A stretch of DNA of 64,000 nucleotides from the NCBI GenBank assembly GCA_019914995.1, contig CM034145.1, forward strand, positions 3,665,262-3,729,261. Reading direction: 5' to 3'. How positions within the stretch are numbered: the stretch's first letter is position 1; each line of letters opens with the position of its first letter. This DNA comes from Acanthochlamys bracteata (Eukaryota > Streptophyta > Magnoliopsida > Pandanales > Velloziaceae). The notes under the pieces were generated by a model. That model worked only from the letters and a program-made list of their open reading frames with translations. It was not told the DNA's origin and did not search any database. Positions 13,429 to 26,800 of this stretch are shown here, piece by piece. Made by a program: the position numbers and the translations under genes.

Positions 13429-15763
13429 TATTCCACTCAATTAGTATGATAAAGTTTGAAGTTTGATGGTTGAGGGTTATATATTTTCATATATAAAAAT
13501 TAATACTTTGTTTTGCTATCATACTTCCATTGTTAGTGTGCAATATAAATAAAGATGTCTTTTATGGACCTTTGGGCATATTCTGGATTATGAACTTTAT
13601 ACTAATGCCTTTTGGTATATGCTTGAGGATGATATAATTTTAGAATATACATATGAACATATTTGTAGTCATCTTATTGCATTGGTTATTATTTTTGCTT
13701 CTTAGTGTTGCAGGATGTATTTATTTTCTCTCTCTTCTTTGCTGGTGTTAGAATAAGATTGAAGGAGATTTGAAGATAAAGCTTACATTGTAATAGTCAT
13801 GTTCCATAGTCTAATAACTTATCGAACTCCTTTGTGAACTTCTTTTAATGCATTCAGTTTTTGAAGTGAAGTTGTTGAAGTTCAATAATTGGCTTAAAGT
13901 TGTAGTTGAAGTGTAAACTTTTGAAACTAGCTGATTGTGTTGAGTTGAACTTGTTTTGTTGAAGTGTTATTGAAGAACTTTCTTTCTAAAGTATTGTTGT
14001 GGAATTTGTTAAACCAATTATCTATTTTTTCAAAGTACATATTTTAGAACTTGTTAAACTCTATATATTTGTTACTTGTATATATTAAGTACATGTTGCT
14101 TGTTTGAATTAAGAAACAAATTAATGCTTATAGCTTGTAAGTATTATGTATTAAACAGTACATGTTCCTCCATAGTCTAGCTCTTTTGGTTGTGGCAATC
14201 AACCACTTGATTTGGTCTTCTTTGCCATAATCTTCATGCCTATAAAGAAACAAATAAATGTTTGGTTTTTTAATTTTCTGGCTTTTATAAAATTTCTAAC
14301 CAACCAACCAAATTTAATTTAATTTAATAAAAATTAGTAAAAAAATCTTTCGATCTACTCTATTTCTCATATAATGAAAATAATAAAGTTTTCAATACCT
14401 AATAAGGACATTTCAGATTTATAAAATTTTATCTTATTTACTCTTCATTTACCAAACAAAATATAATGTTTACTCTCTATTCCTCTTACTATTATATGAA
14501 TACAAGCTGAGAGTAAATAATTACTCTCACTCTCTTCTCAACTTCGTTAGTCTATTTTTTATTACTCTTTCTCTTTTTTTACTCTTATTTCTTACTCAAA
14601 CATACCCTAATAAATCTCACTTTCAAAAGACAAGTATCTATTCATTTACAATCAGATTTTGAGGTTGTAGAATCTATATTGGAGAAACCTATTCGATTTG
14701 CCACGCACACTCTTCCCTAAAGAGAAAAATAAATACATTATAAAACTTGTAGCTCATTACTAAAATATTGGAAAACCAATATCCTAGCTAGGCAACTCTA
14801 ACTGCTTTTATCTTAGATCTCTAATTTTCTACCCTATGCAAATGCTACAGCAAGATGCGTTCCTAATATTCTCAATAATAGATCACTCGAATTAGGCTAC
14901 ACAAGCACTCTAAAGGCTAAACATATAACGCACTAAACAAGATTTAGAAAAGTGGAAACCAAAAAAGTAACATGATATTTTACTTCAACAAAAGAAGAAG
15001 AATAATATGATACTTAAACTTTACGAAGAATAAAAATTGAATAAAAAAAGTAATTAAAAAATGTAAAATTTAAACCCAAGCTGAATTTTGCTAGTAAAAT
15101 CAAACAATACATTCCTGGTATCCCCCTACAATTTTCGGCAACATAACAGATCCATTGGATCAAAGCTAATTGGTGTCTTCCCATGGCTTCTCGCTTATGT
15201 TGCAACTTCAACAACAACAACACTGACCCAAGCAACCCAATTAAACAATTCATCAAAGACACCAACCAAGAAAAAATAAAATCGAAATAAAACAAAAAGA
15301 AATGAAAACTTTGACAATTTCTACCATTAGTATCAAGAAGCTATTTTTGTGTCTGCATTAACCGGTCTCTATGAGCAATAACATGTTCCATTGCTGCCGT
15401 GTGCCACTGCTTCAGCTCTATTACTGATATTTTCTCAAAACTCTATCATAAAGCGTTTTTTGGCTACTAGTGGTACAAGAGGTAGATTGCGGCTGCCGAG
15501 AGCAATTAGATCGCTACAGCTTGAAGGAATGATTGAAAAAATGAAAAGTAAAATGCTGCATGTTTTGTTCCAACCCGTTACACCCTGATTTTACTGTCAT
15601 TCTCCTCCTGTTACAATCCTATTTGAGGTGTAATATTTTCACCCTCCAACCGTGCACTTTTTCCTTCCATTTTTCTTTCATTCTCCTTCCCCCTTCAACA
15701 GTAACATCTCATCCAAACACCAAGTGAAGAGAAATTGTTTCTCCTTTCTCTTTATCCCCCTTA
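13429..15763. other. Intergenic, repeat fragments, no gene recognised
   Basis: Near 14440-14615 the sequence ends in CTTACTCAAACATACCCTAA and is rich in TTACTCT words. It resembles the right end of the Harbinger-like element at 15764-17412, so it is probably a truncated copy. Open stretches on the minus strand at 15014-15470 show no recognisable domain. Confidence 0.4.
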
Positions 15764-17412
15764 CGGTGTGTTTGATTTGGGTGTACATAAGGAAAATGGA
15801 GAAGAAAAATAAGGAATTTTCCTCAACTGCGTCTTTGGATTGCAATTTATTATTCAAGATAGAGAGAGAATAGAGATGACAACTTCCTCCTAAGTGCACT
15901 ATTAAGGGGTTGAAATAGTGACATCCCGAATCGAGGTGTAAATGGGGAGGAAAAAAATGCTGGCGTGCGTGCTTGCCATTATGCTCCCGCTATTCCATCT
16001 CTTCGTTGCGAGTTCATTCCTCTTTCGCTCGTCTTCTTGCTTGAACGAAAATTGATCATAGTTTTTCTACCAAGTTTTTCTGTTTTTATAAGCGGTCTTT
16101 AGTGTCAGATAGTGGTAGCTATTATGCCTGAATTCTTCTCTCTATAAGTAACCGAGAAAGTGTGGTACGAAAATTGTAAAGTTATAGTAATTTTTCTCTT
16201 GTGCGCCTCTTCCTAACGTAGTGGGATTGCATAATTGTCCTAGTTTTATTTTTCTTTCAGTTGGTTATTTGTTCCAAGAAAAACTAATTGATGGTGCAAA
16301 TATACTGTAGTGTGAATGTATTAGTAGTACATAATGTGAAAGTATTGGAAATACTGGATTAGTTATCTAATTTCTTAAGTTCCAGATGGAAAGAATTGTG
16401 AACCTAAAGTTTTGTGCTCTCTATGCGATTTTAGGATTCTTTTTAAGTTAAAACAAGTAGAAGATGCATATCTTTCATTGTTTTGCATTAATTTAAGATA
16501 TGTATTGAATGATTATTTGGGATGTATGCAATATGGCTCATAAGCATCTAAGCTAAAAGTTTCTGAGTTTTAAGTGAACCAAATATTTCATTGAATTTTT
16601 ATAAAAATTCTGTGAAAGACTGGATGATCTGTTAACTGAATAATTTGCAGGTTAACATTCAAAATTACTGAACTCGATGGACTGAAATTGTTAATGTAGA
16701 AGCATGAGTACGTTCTCAAATTGTTTTTTTACAAATTCTTATGAATGGAAGTAATTCATGCCAAAAGGTGTTGGACTCCGTGGCTTAATTAAATAGATAA
16801 ACTTATATATTAAATTCTTACCAGTTGTGTACATAAATTTCTTCGATCTTTTTTTATTGTGAGTTAATTCAGTTGTTCTTCATTAGTTTGTAAAATAAAT
16901 TTTTATATTTTGTTAGTTTTTGTTGAAGTTGATTTCAGCTTCTTGATTTGAAAATTTCAGGTTTTATACAACAAAAATCAACAAAATTTATTATATACAA
17001 ATTACTTCCTTTATAAACTTCTTTAGCTCATTTACCATGTATAAAATTTAGCAAACTTTATGGCAAGCTATATTTTTTTTCTATTTTTCATTATTGGCAG
17101 TATAGACCTTGGACAATGCTATGATAGGAAAGTCCTCGTTATAGCAATGTAAACATGATTTTGAACATATTTTGTTGATTTTAGTTTATCATTTTTTAAC
17201 GAAAAATTACATATAACAAAAGGGCAGAATCTTTTACCATAACTTTTCTTCTATTGCTTTTTCTTTTACTCTTCAAATTCAAACACAATTTATTTTTATA
17301 ATTTTTTCTTTACTAATTTATTCAATAATATTAAGATTTTACTCTACTCTTCCTGTTCCAACTTCTTTCATTCCGCTTCATTCTCTATTTTCTATGCGAT
17401 CCAAACACACCA
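15764..17412. mobile_element. Harbinger/PIF-like element, 1.65 kb, next to PABP
   Basis: The left end CGGTGTGTTTGATTTGGG and the right end CGATCCAAACACACCA form imperfect inverted repeats. TTA flanks both sides (15761-15763 and 17413-17415), which is the PIF/Harbinger target duplication. No transposase frame is visible, so it is non-autonomous. Truncated relatives appear near 8506 and 14440-14615. Its right end lies about 435 bp upstream of the PABP start codon, so it forms part of the promoter neighbourhood. The pairing of the two ends over 1.65 kb rests on the inverted repeats and TTA alone. Confidence 0.45.
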
Positions 17413-17516
17413 TTATACATCTCTGTCCAAAAACAGTACACGACTGACTAAATCTCAGCCGTCAGTTGATTCCTTCAACGCATAATCTAACGGTCAGAGA
17501 TATCTCACCGCTGAAT

Positions 17517-17527
17517 CTAGGGTTTTT
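17517..17527. promoter_or_regulatory. Telo-box-like promoter element of PABP
   Basis: CTAGGGTTTTT is the reverse complement of the plant telo-box core AAACCCTA(G). It lies 321 bp upstream of the PABP ATG. Telo-boxes are common in promoters of plant translation-apparatus genes (established knowledge), which suits this gene. Confidence 0.5.
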
Positions 17528-17795
17528 CGTTTACCCGCTGACTACAAATACCTAGAACCTGTTCTCTCCGTGTTTCTCCGGCCGCTGTGCAGCATTTTCA
17601 CTGGTCAGCTGCCCCTCGCATCCCTAAAAAACACAGCAAAAAAAAAGGCGAAAAATTAACCTAAGATTCTAAAACATACAAAAAAATTCGATTGCTTTAT
17701 AGATCGATCGATCTTGTATCCCAATCCAATAAATTTTCCAAAAATATTGAAGATTGTTGTACTATTTTCTAGTTGATTAGGTAAAATTTGGGACT

Positions 17796-17798
<3 letters not shown>

Positions 17799-17842
<44 letters not shown>
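17799..17842 (+). repeat. (AG)22 microsatellite in the PABP 5' leader
   Basis: A pure AG dinucleotide run of 44 bp ends 5 bp before the start codon. Long GA/CT runs are common in plant 5' leaders and can bind GAGA-binding (BBR/BPC) proteins. Read as codons it would give Glu-Arg repeats, but only from a non-ATG start. Confidence 0.9.
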
Positions 17843-17844
<2 letters not shown>

Positions 17845-17847
17845 GTG

Positions 17848-20800
17848 ATGGCGCAGCAGCAGCAGCAGGGTCTAGGGCAGCAGGTACCGGTGCAGCAACA
17901 GGTGCAGCAGCAGCCGGGCGTTGGTATCCAGGCGTTCGCTTCGACTTCGTTGTACGTAGGAGATTTGGAGCAGAGCGTCACGGACTCGCAATTGTTCGAT
18001 TTGTTTAGCTCGATCGGGCAGGTCGTCTCCGTTCGCGTTTGCCGTGATGTTAATTCGCGGCGTTCGCTTGGATACGCTTATGTCAACTATACCAGCCCCA
18101 TTGATGGTAAATAAATCTCTTATTATGATTTTAAAGTTTGATTTGTTGTTACTTTTTTCTGAATAGTTATATTGTTATTTGTTTGTTTGAAGTCTAAATT
18201 TTGTTGCATGTTGTGTGTATTTTGGAGAAAATTCCGTATTCCTTTTGATCGATTGAAGTTAGATCATATGGAAAATCTCAATTCTGAAAGCTGAGTGCTA
18301 ATTGCATTATATGTTTTATGTTAAATGCTGCTGCAATATCATGGGTTATTTGTGATTGCCATCTTTTGGGAGATAGGATCCACTAGGAGGTTTGTGTTGG
18401 AATAATTGCTCATATGTCTGATGTATGCTTCATATATTGAAATTTGTGTTCCCCAATAGAGGGTTTAGGCATATTTATTTATGTGGAAGTGAGTTATTGA
18501 GAAGTGAGTTTTTAAAGTGTGTGCTGGAAGTGACTTTTTGGTTTGATTGTAATGAGAAATTGAAAACGAGTTCATATTAATTTATTTAATTATTTAGTTA
18601 TATTTTTTATTTTTTTAACTAAGAGTTAAGTATGTTACAATTAGAAAAATCAATAAATATATATAATTGAACTATTTCAACATATTATCAACAACAACAT
18701 TTATGTGTACTCAATAGACTTTCGGCATATCCAACAACTGTACATTACAAATACTCTACAACTTCGATCTTAACTAACCTCTGTAAGAACCTTCTAATAT
18801 ATGTTGCATTCAGAATGGTCGATTCTATTTCAAAAAATTGCGGAATAGAAGTACTTGAACACTATGCATCTTGATTTAAGAAACATCAAATGTAGACATG
18901 GTATAAACTTTCACCATTCATCAAAATAGTAAAACCTGTTGCTGTTAGCATCATCGACACCTACAAGTTTCTAAAGATTCATGAATGTAGTGTTTGTTGA
19001 TTTACACATATAAATAAGCTACAAAAAAAAGCTAACAAGGCTCCTAAAATATGAGTTTATGTATGTATACTCAATGAGGAAACTGATCCTAGAGTTAGTA
19101 ATGCATCTAATAGCCAGGATACCAACTATCAGTTAGATACAAAGGTATCTATGAACTTGTGAGTAATGCGTGATAAAAATTCCATCCATCTAAAGAAAAG
19201 CAAACCACTTTGAAAATAATCATATCTTAAACATATGACGTTCTTCAAATGGCTCTCCAAAAGAAGTTTCACTCTAGTCATCAGATACTTTGCTATCAAG
19301 AAGAGAGGAAACACCCACGTGGGGAAAAGCTGGCACCATTCCAGCATAATGACACAAATAGAAGCAAACTGAGTGCCAAAATTTTCAGAGACGTGTAACA
19401 AAATGGCTGAAATTCCTTCACATTAAGCATTAAGAATTAAGATCTAGAGGAAACAAATTATTAAATCTTGTGAGCAACATTTCCAATTAAGGCTATTGGA
19501 TATCCAACAACCCCATACCCCTATGACACTTCTAGGTGAAAACTACAAAATCTTTGTATGAATAAGGGGGCGTTTGGGAGTGCTTTTGAAATGAAGCTTT
19601 TCTGGAATGGAGTATTTTTTTGTCTTTTTTGAGAAACAAGCTCTACTTTTTTGACCTACATAAAAATAATAAAAATATGCAATAAGAAGATCTCATTACG
19701 TAGAATTTTTCTATACTTTCAAAATTTTTAAATAAATTTTCTAGATACTTATAAGAAGTGTATTGAAAAACGTAAAATGAAAAATTGAAAAGTTGCTTTC
19801 GTGGTAAGCAATGCTAAACACACCCTAAGCCTTCTTTGAGGTACCTCAGTAACCAAAAGCTTAATGTTGCAACTCCATCTTACCTGTTTATGTGCTTCGG
19901 TTAATGTACTCAACCAATTCTTTGGGCCATAAATGTATCTACCTTAAGTAGTCGACTTTTTCAGGGTTATATGGCTCTTCACATAGCTAAGGCCTTATAA
20001 CCTGTAGGAGATGTCTATATGTTGTTGTCACTGTGAAATGCTTTGACATGGGTAGGAGAAAACATTACTCAGTATGAGTACGGGTTTAGTTGATGCATGA
20101 ACATGCGTCTTCATAAAGCAATTATCAACCCTCATTAACCATAGTAGACAAGCAACCAACAAGCCATATTGAGCTCAGTGAAATTATCCATTCAACATTT
20201 GTTCCATGGTCTTAAGGAACATAAGGCTTAAAGTAAAAGATAATAGAAATCTGTAATCTATCTACCACTACAATCATTGATTCACTTTGTTTTGCAATAT
20301 TTTCTACATATGATGCTTGTTTGTGCTTCAAACATAATCATGAAATCTATCAGTAATGAAATCATTAGTTACAACCACAAACAATGGCTGTAGGCATTGT
20401 AATATAATATCACTATAGTAAAGTACATAACTGGTCCTAATAGAATTGGGATGATTAAAATATTGCTTTATTCAGTAGCAAAAAATTTCACTTTCATCCA
20501 ATTTGATAACCAAAAAGAAACAAAGAAACAGTTGAAAGATAAGTTAAAATTCAATTGAAGTTGTCCAACCAAACCTTGCTAATACCTGGTGTTCCTTTTT
20601 TCAAATAAAGTAGTCCAATCAGTTTCTCAATTGTGACTTGATACTGAAATTTAAGCACAAGAAGCTCCTAGTTGAGAAAATAATTACTCCCTGAAAAAAA
20701 AAAAAAAACTACCGAAGCATTACACAATTGGAAGGAAGATTACTTCCAGAATCAGCTAAAAAACCACAGATTTTGAGTAAAGGTCAACAGATATTGAGTG

Positions 20801-23800
20801 AAAATTCAATCAAACAAAATAAAAAAACATAATTTTTAGTAGCAAATAAAACCAAGATAGAATCTAGAATCCTAACAGATTCAGTTCTAGTAGGGGACCA
20901 AAACTCTAAACAATTGGTTCCCTGAGTCGCTAAAATTTTTTGCACATTTAGAGAAAACCATTCAATGAAGTCCAACAAGCAAAACATGTAACAATGAGAA
21001 CAGTTATAGAAAATACACTATTGAAAAACCAAATTTTAGTAAACTCTTTAACTAGAAAAGTACAGATTAACAAATTTCTTAGAGTAAAGCTCTATCAAAG
21101 AATCTAAATTCCGATCACTTTCAATAGCTAATTAAACAGATTCACACAAAACTAATTTCGAAGCTATCAATTTGGCTAGTGAAGTAGATTTTTTGGCAAT
21201 TGATCAGTGATGTACATTCACTAACCAAAAAATCAATAGCCAAAAAAAAATCAGAGAAAATTATTGAACTGGATTGAAAGAATAGTTGGTTCAGTTTTTT
21301 CAAAAAACCAATTCGATTTGGTGGTCAGCTTGAGTTGATCGAGGTCTGGCGGAGAAAGGAAAAATTGGCAGAGACTTGAGGAGAAGAGAAGAAGATCAAC
21401 GACGGAACGGCAGGGATCGCATGCGCAAGAGCCAGAGGGAGAGACACACTCGCTGGAGTGAAAGAAGAGAGCGAAAACGAGAGGAAAGAAGAAAAGCAAC
21501 TGGAAGCGACCTTCGGTTCCTAAGTAGATATAGGAACTTGCCTGAACTGCAGGAGAAAGTGAGTTCCGGTTGATCTGAACATACTCTTGTTTTGGGAGTG
21601 GGATGATTGGGGTGTGACGTTCTTTTCTGTGGCAGATTATTTGTGGACTCTTTATTATATTGTCACTGTTCAACTGAATGAGTATTAGTGTATAATTTGG
21701 TGTTCTAATTCTGTCATCTTCCATCATATTATGGATGAAATATTTCCATCTATTGATTTTTGGTGTTTTTAAGGTTCTTGAACGAGGTATGTTTTTTGGT
21801 GGGTTACTATCATGCAGGTTTTGGTTCTAGAATGCAGTTGTACAGCGAGTTTCTATAGGGTTCTTATCTCTTTAATTTGAAGTTGGCAGTGTACGTTGCC
21901 TAGTTGGTAGTATGTCTGAGTTCAGATATTGAATCTATTTTCAGCAGTTACAGTGATTGAGTTTAGTCAATTTGCTAATGTTACATGATGTCTAAATCAT
22001 GCAAGCAAGAAGTTCTTTGTTGGTTCCAGTTTCCATCTTGCATATTTTAAGCAATCTTATGTTTGGCCAAGTATCCATGAGTATGGGTGGCTAGGGCATT
22101 CCCTGGCCAAAGAAAGTATTCTCATGTAGGAGTTTTACTAGTAATTCACCTTTTTCAGTGAATATATAAATATCTCCTAAAAGGAAGCTTGGATTATCTT
22201 TATTCTAGAAAAGAAAATGCAAAGTTGACTTCGAGGGGACTAAAACCATTATCTACTTCATATTCATACTTTTGTTTATTGTGTATAGATTAAGTTTATT
22301 GACACATCACCATAAAATCAGAATAGTTGGCATTTAAACATTTTTATATTTGAGTTCTCTTTTCAACTAATATAGATGTTTGTGTATGCCTTGCTGATGC
22401 ACATCTTCGGTGAGTCTCTCTCTTGTCTCAGTACTTCCTGATTCAGAATTATTTAGTGCTCCTAATTTTATATTGATTAAATTAAACCATTGAGCTTGCT
22501 GTGTAGTTACTTTACTATATAAGGTAGCTCTCAGCAAGCAAGTTTTTCTATTCTATAATGTGGTGCTACTTAAGAGAACAAATATTTTCACGTGCAGTAT
22601 TCATGTAATCTGCTACCTCCCTGCTGTAGAATATTAGTGTCATCTAACAGATTCCTTGATGTTTTTGATGAAAGTTGGAAGTTGACTAGCATACAAAAAT
22701 TTTGTTTTTCAATTAATTTGAAATAATTTGATTTAAATATTTATTGATTACAAATAATTGATGTAATTATACAATTGCAAACGTAAAATTGACAAAAGTC
22801 AAGAAGTTGAAAGGCTGATCATTTGTTTCCAACAGTACCTTGGCAATTTTGCAATATATTAACCCCTACTCTTTGTTGGGACAGTTTTTATTTGGACAAT
22901 AGCTTTCTTACATCTTTCAACAATTTCATGGGGTGTTTTTTGTAGAATGTAGTTCTTCACTAATTAAGAAGTAGAATTTTACAAGCAAGCGGTCTGATAG
23001 TTTTACAAGCAATGTAGAATGAAGTTGTTTTAATCAGATTAGAGCAGGGACTTGCTTGCTATTTGCTATAATGATAAAGTAGAGTTGTTGAGCTGGCATT
23101 GTTCTTGGTTTTGGTATTCGTGTTTCTTGTACATCTTTATGTCACAGTTATGCTTCTTGACTATTTAGTTTAGTGTTACAAGCAAATTGCTACGTCTGCA
23201 AGGACCTTTATTACTATAAAATAATCAATGTAAAATGACATTGTTAGTCTTGTGGTTGTTATCTAATCCAACTATTTCTTGATAAATCAGCTGCAAGAGC
23301 ATTGGATGAGCTCAACTTTACCCCCCTCAATGACAAGCCTATCCGAATCATGTATTCTAATCGTGACCCCAGTGCTCGTAAAAGTGGGTCTGCTAACATA
23401 TTTATTAAGGTAATTTGGAGTTTCTTCTTCTAGTTTTATGCTGTGAAGACTTATTCTCTCTATGCTGTGCAGCGTATTGATTGTATGTCATGGTTTGTTA
23501 TTATTATTGTTTGTTTCCATTTCTATTTTTCAGAACCTGGACAAATCAATAGACAACAAAGCTCTGTATGATACATTTTCAGCCTTTGGAAACGTTCTTT
23601 CCTGCAAAGTAGCTACAGATCCATCTGGCCAGTCTAAAGGTTATGGTTTTGTTCAATTTGAGAATGAGGAGTCAGCGCAGAATGCTATTGATCAACTGAA
23701 TGGCATGCTTCTGAATGACAAGAAAGTCTATGTTGGACCCTTTCTTCGAAAGCAGGAGAGGGAGAATGCCTCGGAGAAGATAAGGTTTAATAATGTGTAT

Positions 23801-26800
23801 GTTAAAAACCTTTCAGATTCTACATCTGATGATGATCTAAAGAATATTTTTGGAAAGTTTGGAACAATAACCAGTGCTGTAGTAATGAGGGACTCAGATG
23901 GCAAATCCAAGTGCTTTGGTTTTGTCAATTTTGAAAATCCTGATGATGCTGCTCAGGCGGTTCAGGAACTTAATGGAAAGAAGATTGATGACAAGGAATG
24001 GTACGTCGGAAAGGCTCAGAAGAAATATGAAAGGGAGATGGAACTGAAGGAGAGGTTTGAGCACAACAAAGAAGCAGTTGACAAGTACCAAGGTCTGAAC
24101 TTGTATTTGAAAAATCTAGATGATAGTGTTGGAGATGAGAAACTTAGGGAGCTATTCAACGATTTTGGCCAAATTACATCCTGCAAGGTATTACTGCATT
24201 TCCTTGAATTCATGTTTTGTTTGGCTGTTGTATGTGTTAACACTTTAATTTCCCAGGTAATGCGAGATCCAAATGGTATAAGTAGGGGATCTGGATTTGT
24301 TGCATTTTCAAGCCCTGAGGAGGCTTCCAGAGCTGTGAGTAAATTCTGCTGTTTACTTTTTCATCAAGATTGAATTATTAGCTGACTTGTCCTTCATTGT
24401 TCTCTTTCTCAGCTTATTGAGATGAATGGTAGAATGGTTAATGGCAAACCTCTGTATGTTGCTCTTGCACAGCGCAAGGAAGATAGAAGGGCTAGGTTGC
24501 AGGTATTGTCTAGCCAATAGCGGTTCATTCTTATACACATAAACTGAACAATTATTTATTGGAATAGTTACAGAGTTAGTCGTAGGGATGCCTACTCAGT
24601 TGACCTTATATTTGCATATGTTTGTATCTTTCATTATGATCTTCGCTTTTACCTTGAATGCATTTGTTGCATTGTGCAAATAACGTTGTGTTGAGGTCCA
24701 TTTACTTCTTATTAAACTTTACATTTTCAAAGGTTTATTATCTTTCAGTAAAATTGAATATCAATCTCTGTGGCTGCTGATACTTTTGAAGTTTCCTACC
24801 TATATATGCTATGTGATTTTGAGCTGTACGCCATACGTGTGGTGGATGGAGTGACTTCTTATTGTTTTGACACCTGAAAATGTTCTTAACTTCTAAGTAC
24901 CCTTTAGTTGAAGCGCAGGTCAATGTGTTTTCTGCATTGTCTGTATGACTTTTGTCGTTGCACTTGTTGGTCTTTTAACTGGAGCTTGCCTTACCTATTT
25001 GCCGTTGTTTTTCTATCCCTCATTTTAAAGTCGTGGTCATTCCAGTGTGATGTTATTCTTTGGCTCTAAAATATATATATAATTTGGCTGTTTGAATGTC
25101 TCAGGCTCAGTTCACGCAAGTGCGACCAGTAGCTATGCCACCTGCAGTTGCTCCTCGCATTCCTATGTATCCTCCTGGTGCAGCTGGTATGGGGCAGCAA
25201 CTTTTCTATGGCCAGCCTCCACCAACTCTTCTACCTCCACAGGTACCGTCTTAATTTGTGTGCGGTCTTTATGTCCACCTTTAACTGAGAACATTGTCAT
25301 TCTGCGACGTTTTAACCGTTTTAAAGTTCTATCGTATAATAAGCAATTCTGGTCCTTTGGCTTAGGTTGCACTTAAACTTTACCAGATGAAAATGTGATG
25401 GAGTGGGTTTACGTTCAATGCAATATAAAAGTTCCATATGATCAAACATATCCTTGCTAAGTAAGAAAGGAGTGTTCTTGTTTTCTTTAATGTTGTAGCA
25501 CTACCCATCTACGAGTCTCTCTCTCTCTCTCTCAGCTTGTTTGTAAATTTCTGTATAAACTGTCAAATAAATATGAATAATAAAAAATTATTGGAAGCAT
25601 AGTTTTTGCTTCTTTTATTTATTTTATGCAATTTTAGTAACTTATACTAAAATTTAGAAAGTTTTGTTTTGCTGATGTATTTGGTCGATACTTCTGATCT
25701 TATTAATGTGGTTTGGGAAATACTAAAATGTGATCCTGATATCCTTTCAATCTTTGTAACCTTGCTTCGCATGTTTATTACTCGCGTGCAATTTCTGGAG
25801 GTGGCAAACTGTGGATAACCAGCTTTCTAATAGTATTTTATTATTGTATTTTATTTTTATTGTGGTTTTCGATTTGGTTGGACCTATATCGATCTTTTCC
25901 TTGCATATGAACCTTAATGCAGGTTAATTGTTTTAAAAACCTTGTATATTCCTCATGAGAACTTAGAGCTTACTTGTACTCTAGTAACTGAAGACGACCA
26001 CAAGTATAGTCTATGAGCGTATTAAGAGATGTGTCTCTCAAGGGTCAGAGTTTGTTTGTCTCTTTCTGCCTTGGTTATGGTTCTACTCTTGTGTAAGACT
26101 TTCACTCTGTTATACTATCAAATTGTATACTTTGATGAAGAAATAGCTTTCTTGCAGCCTGGTTTTGGTTACCAGCAACAGTTAGTTCCTGGAATGAGAC
26201 CTGGGGGTCCTATGCCAAATTTCTTTGTTCCTGTAGTACAACCTGGCCAGCAACCACAACGACCGGGTGGTAGACGTGCTGGAGCGAGTCCTGTACAACA
26301 AAATCAGCAGCCTATGCCACTAATTCAGCAGCAGGTTTACTCATTTCTCTCGAACTTCGCATAATTTCTTTACGTACTATGGCCACAAATAGTCTTCCTT
26401 CAATGGGAATTGAGGTTTGTAGTTGTATTTTGGAATTTTTGTAGCATCTCTGGCTTGTGCCAGTAGGTTTTGAAAATGTGTGGCCTTTTTGTTTTGAATC
26501 CTTTATGTTCTTGTTGTTGATGGCTTTTCTTTACAAATTGGGTTATTTCAAAGTGTAGAATTTTACATTGTTGTATTGTCATGTTTGGAATATATAACAG
26601 ATGAGAAAATTGGTTGAAGTACTTGGTATGGTTAACTGATGACTGCACCCATTTACATTGTGTTAGCTATGTGAGTAGTTGCATTATAAGTGAAACCATA
26701 TTTACCTGGTTCTCTTTGTTGTCTTGTAGATGCTTCCTAGGGGACGTGTCTACCGCTACCCTCCAGGTCGCAGCATTCCTGATGTTCCCATGGCCGCAGT

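Noticed and set aside
15014-15588. Open stretches on both strands, one with hydrophobic runs
   Set aside because: No recognised family, no splice context and no consistent frame. The hydrophobic run comes from T-rich sequence.
17788-17847. Upstream in-frame extension of PABP giving a Glu-Arg repeat
   Set aside because: It would need a non-ATG start and is just the (AG)22 run read as codons. The ATG at 17848 gives the expected N-terminus.
21251-21727. 158-codon minus-strand frame in PABP intron 1
   Set aside because: No domain. Its composition follows the CT-rich island, and the start lies in ordinary intron sequence. Treated as part of the island, not as a gene.
23728-24243. Minus-strand frames opposite PABP exon 3
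   Set aside because: They are shadows of a strongly coding exon.
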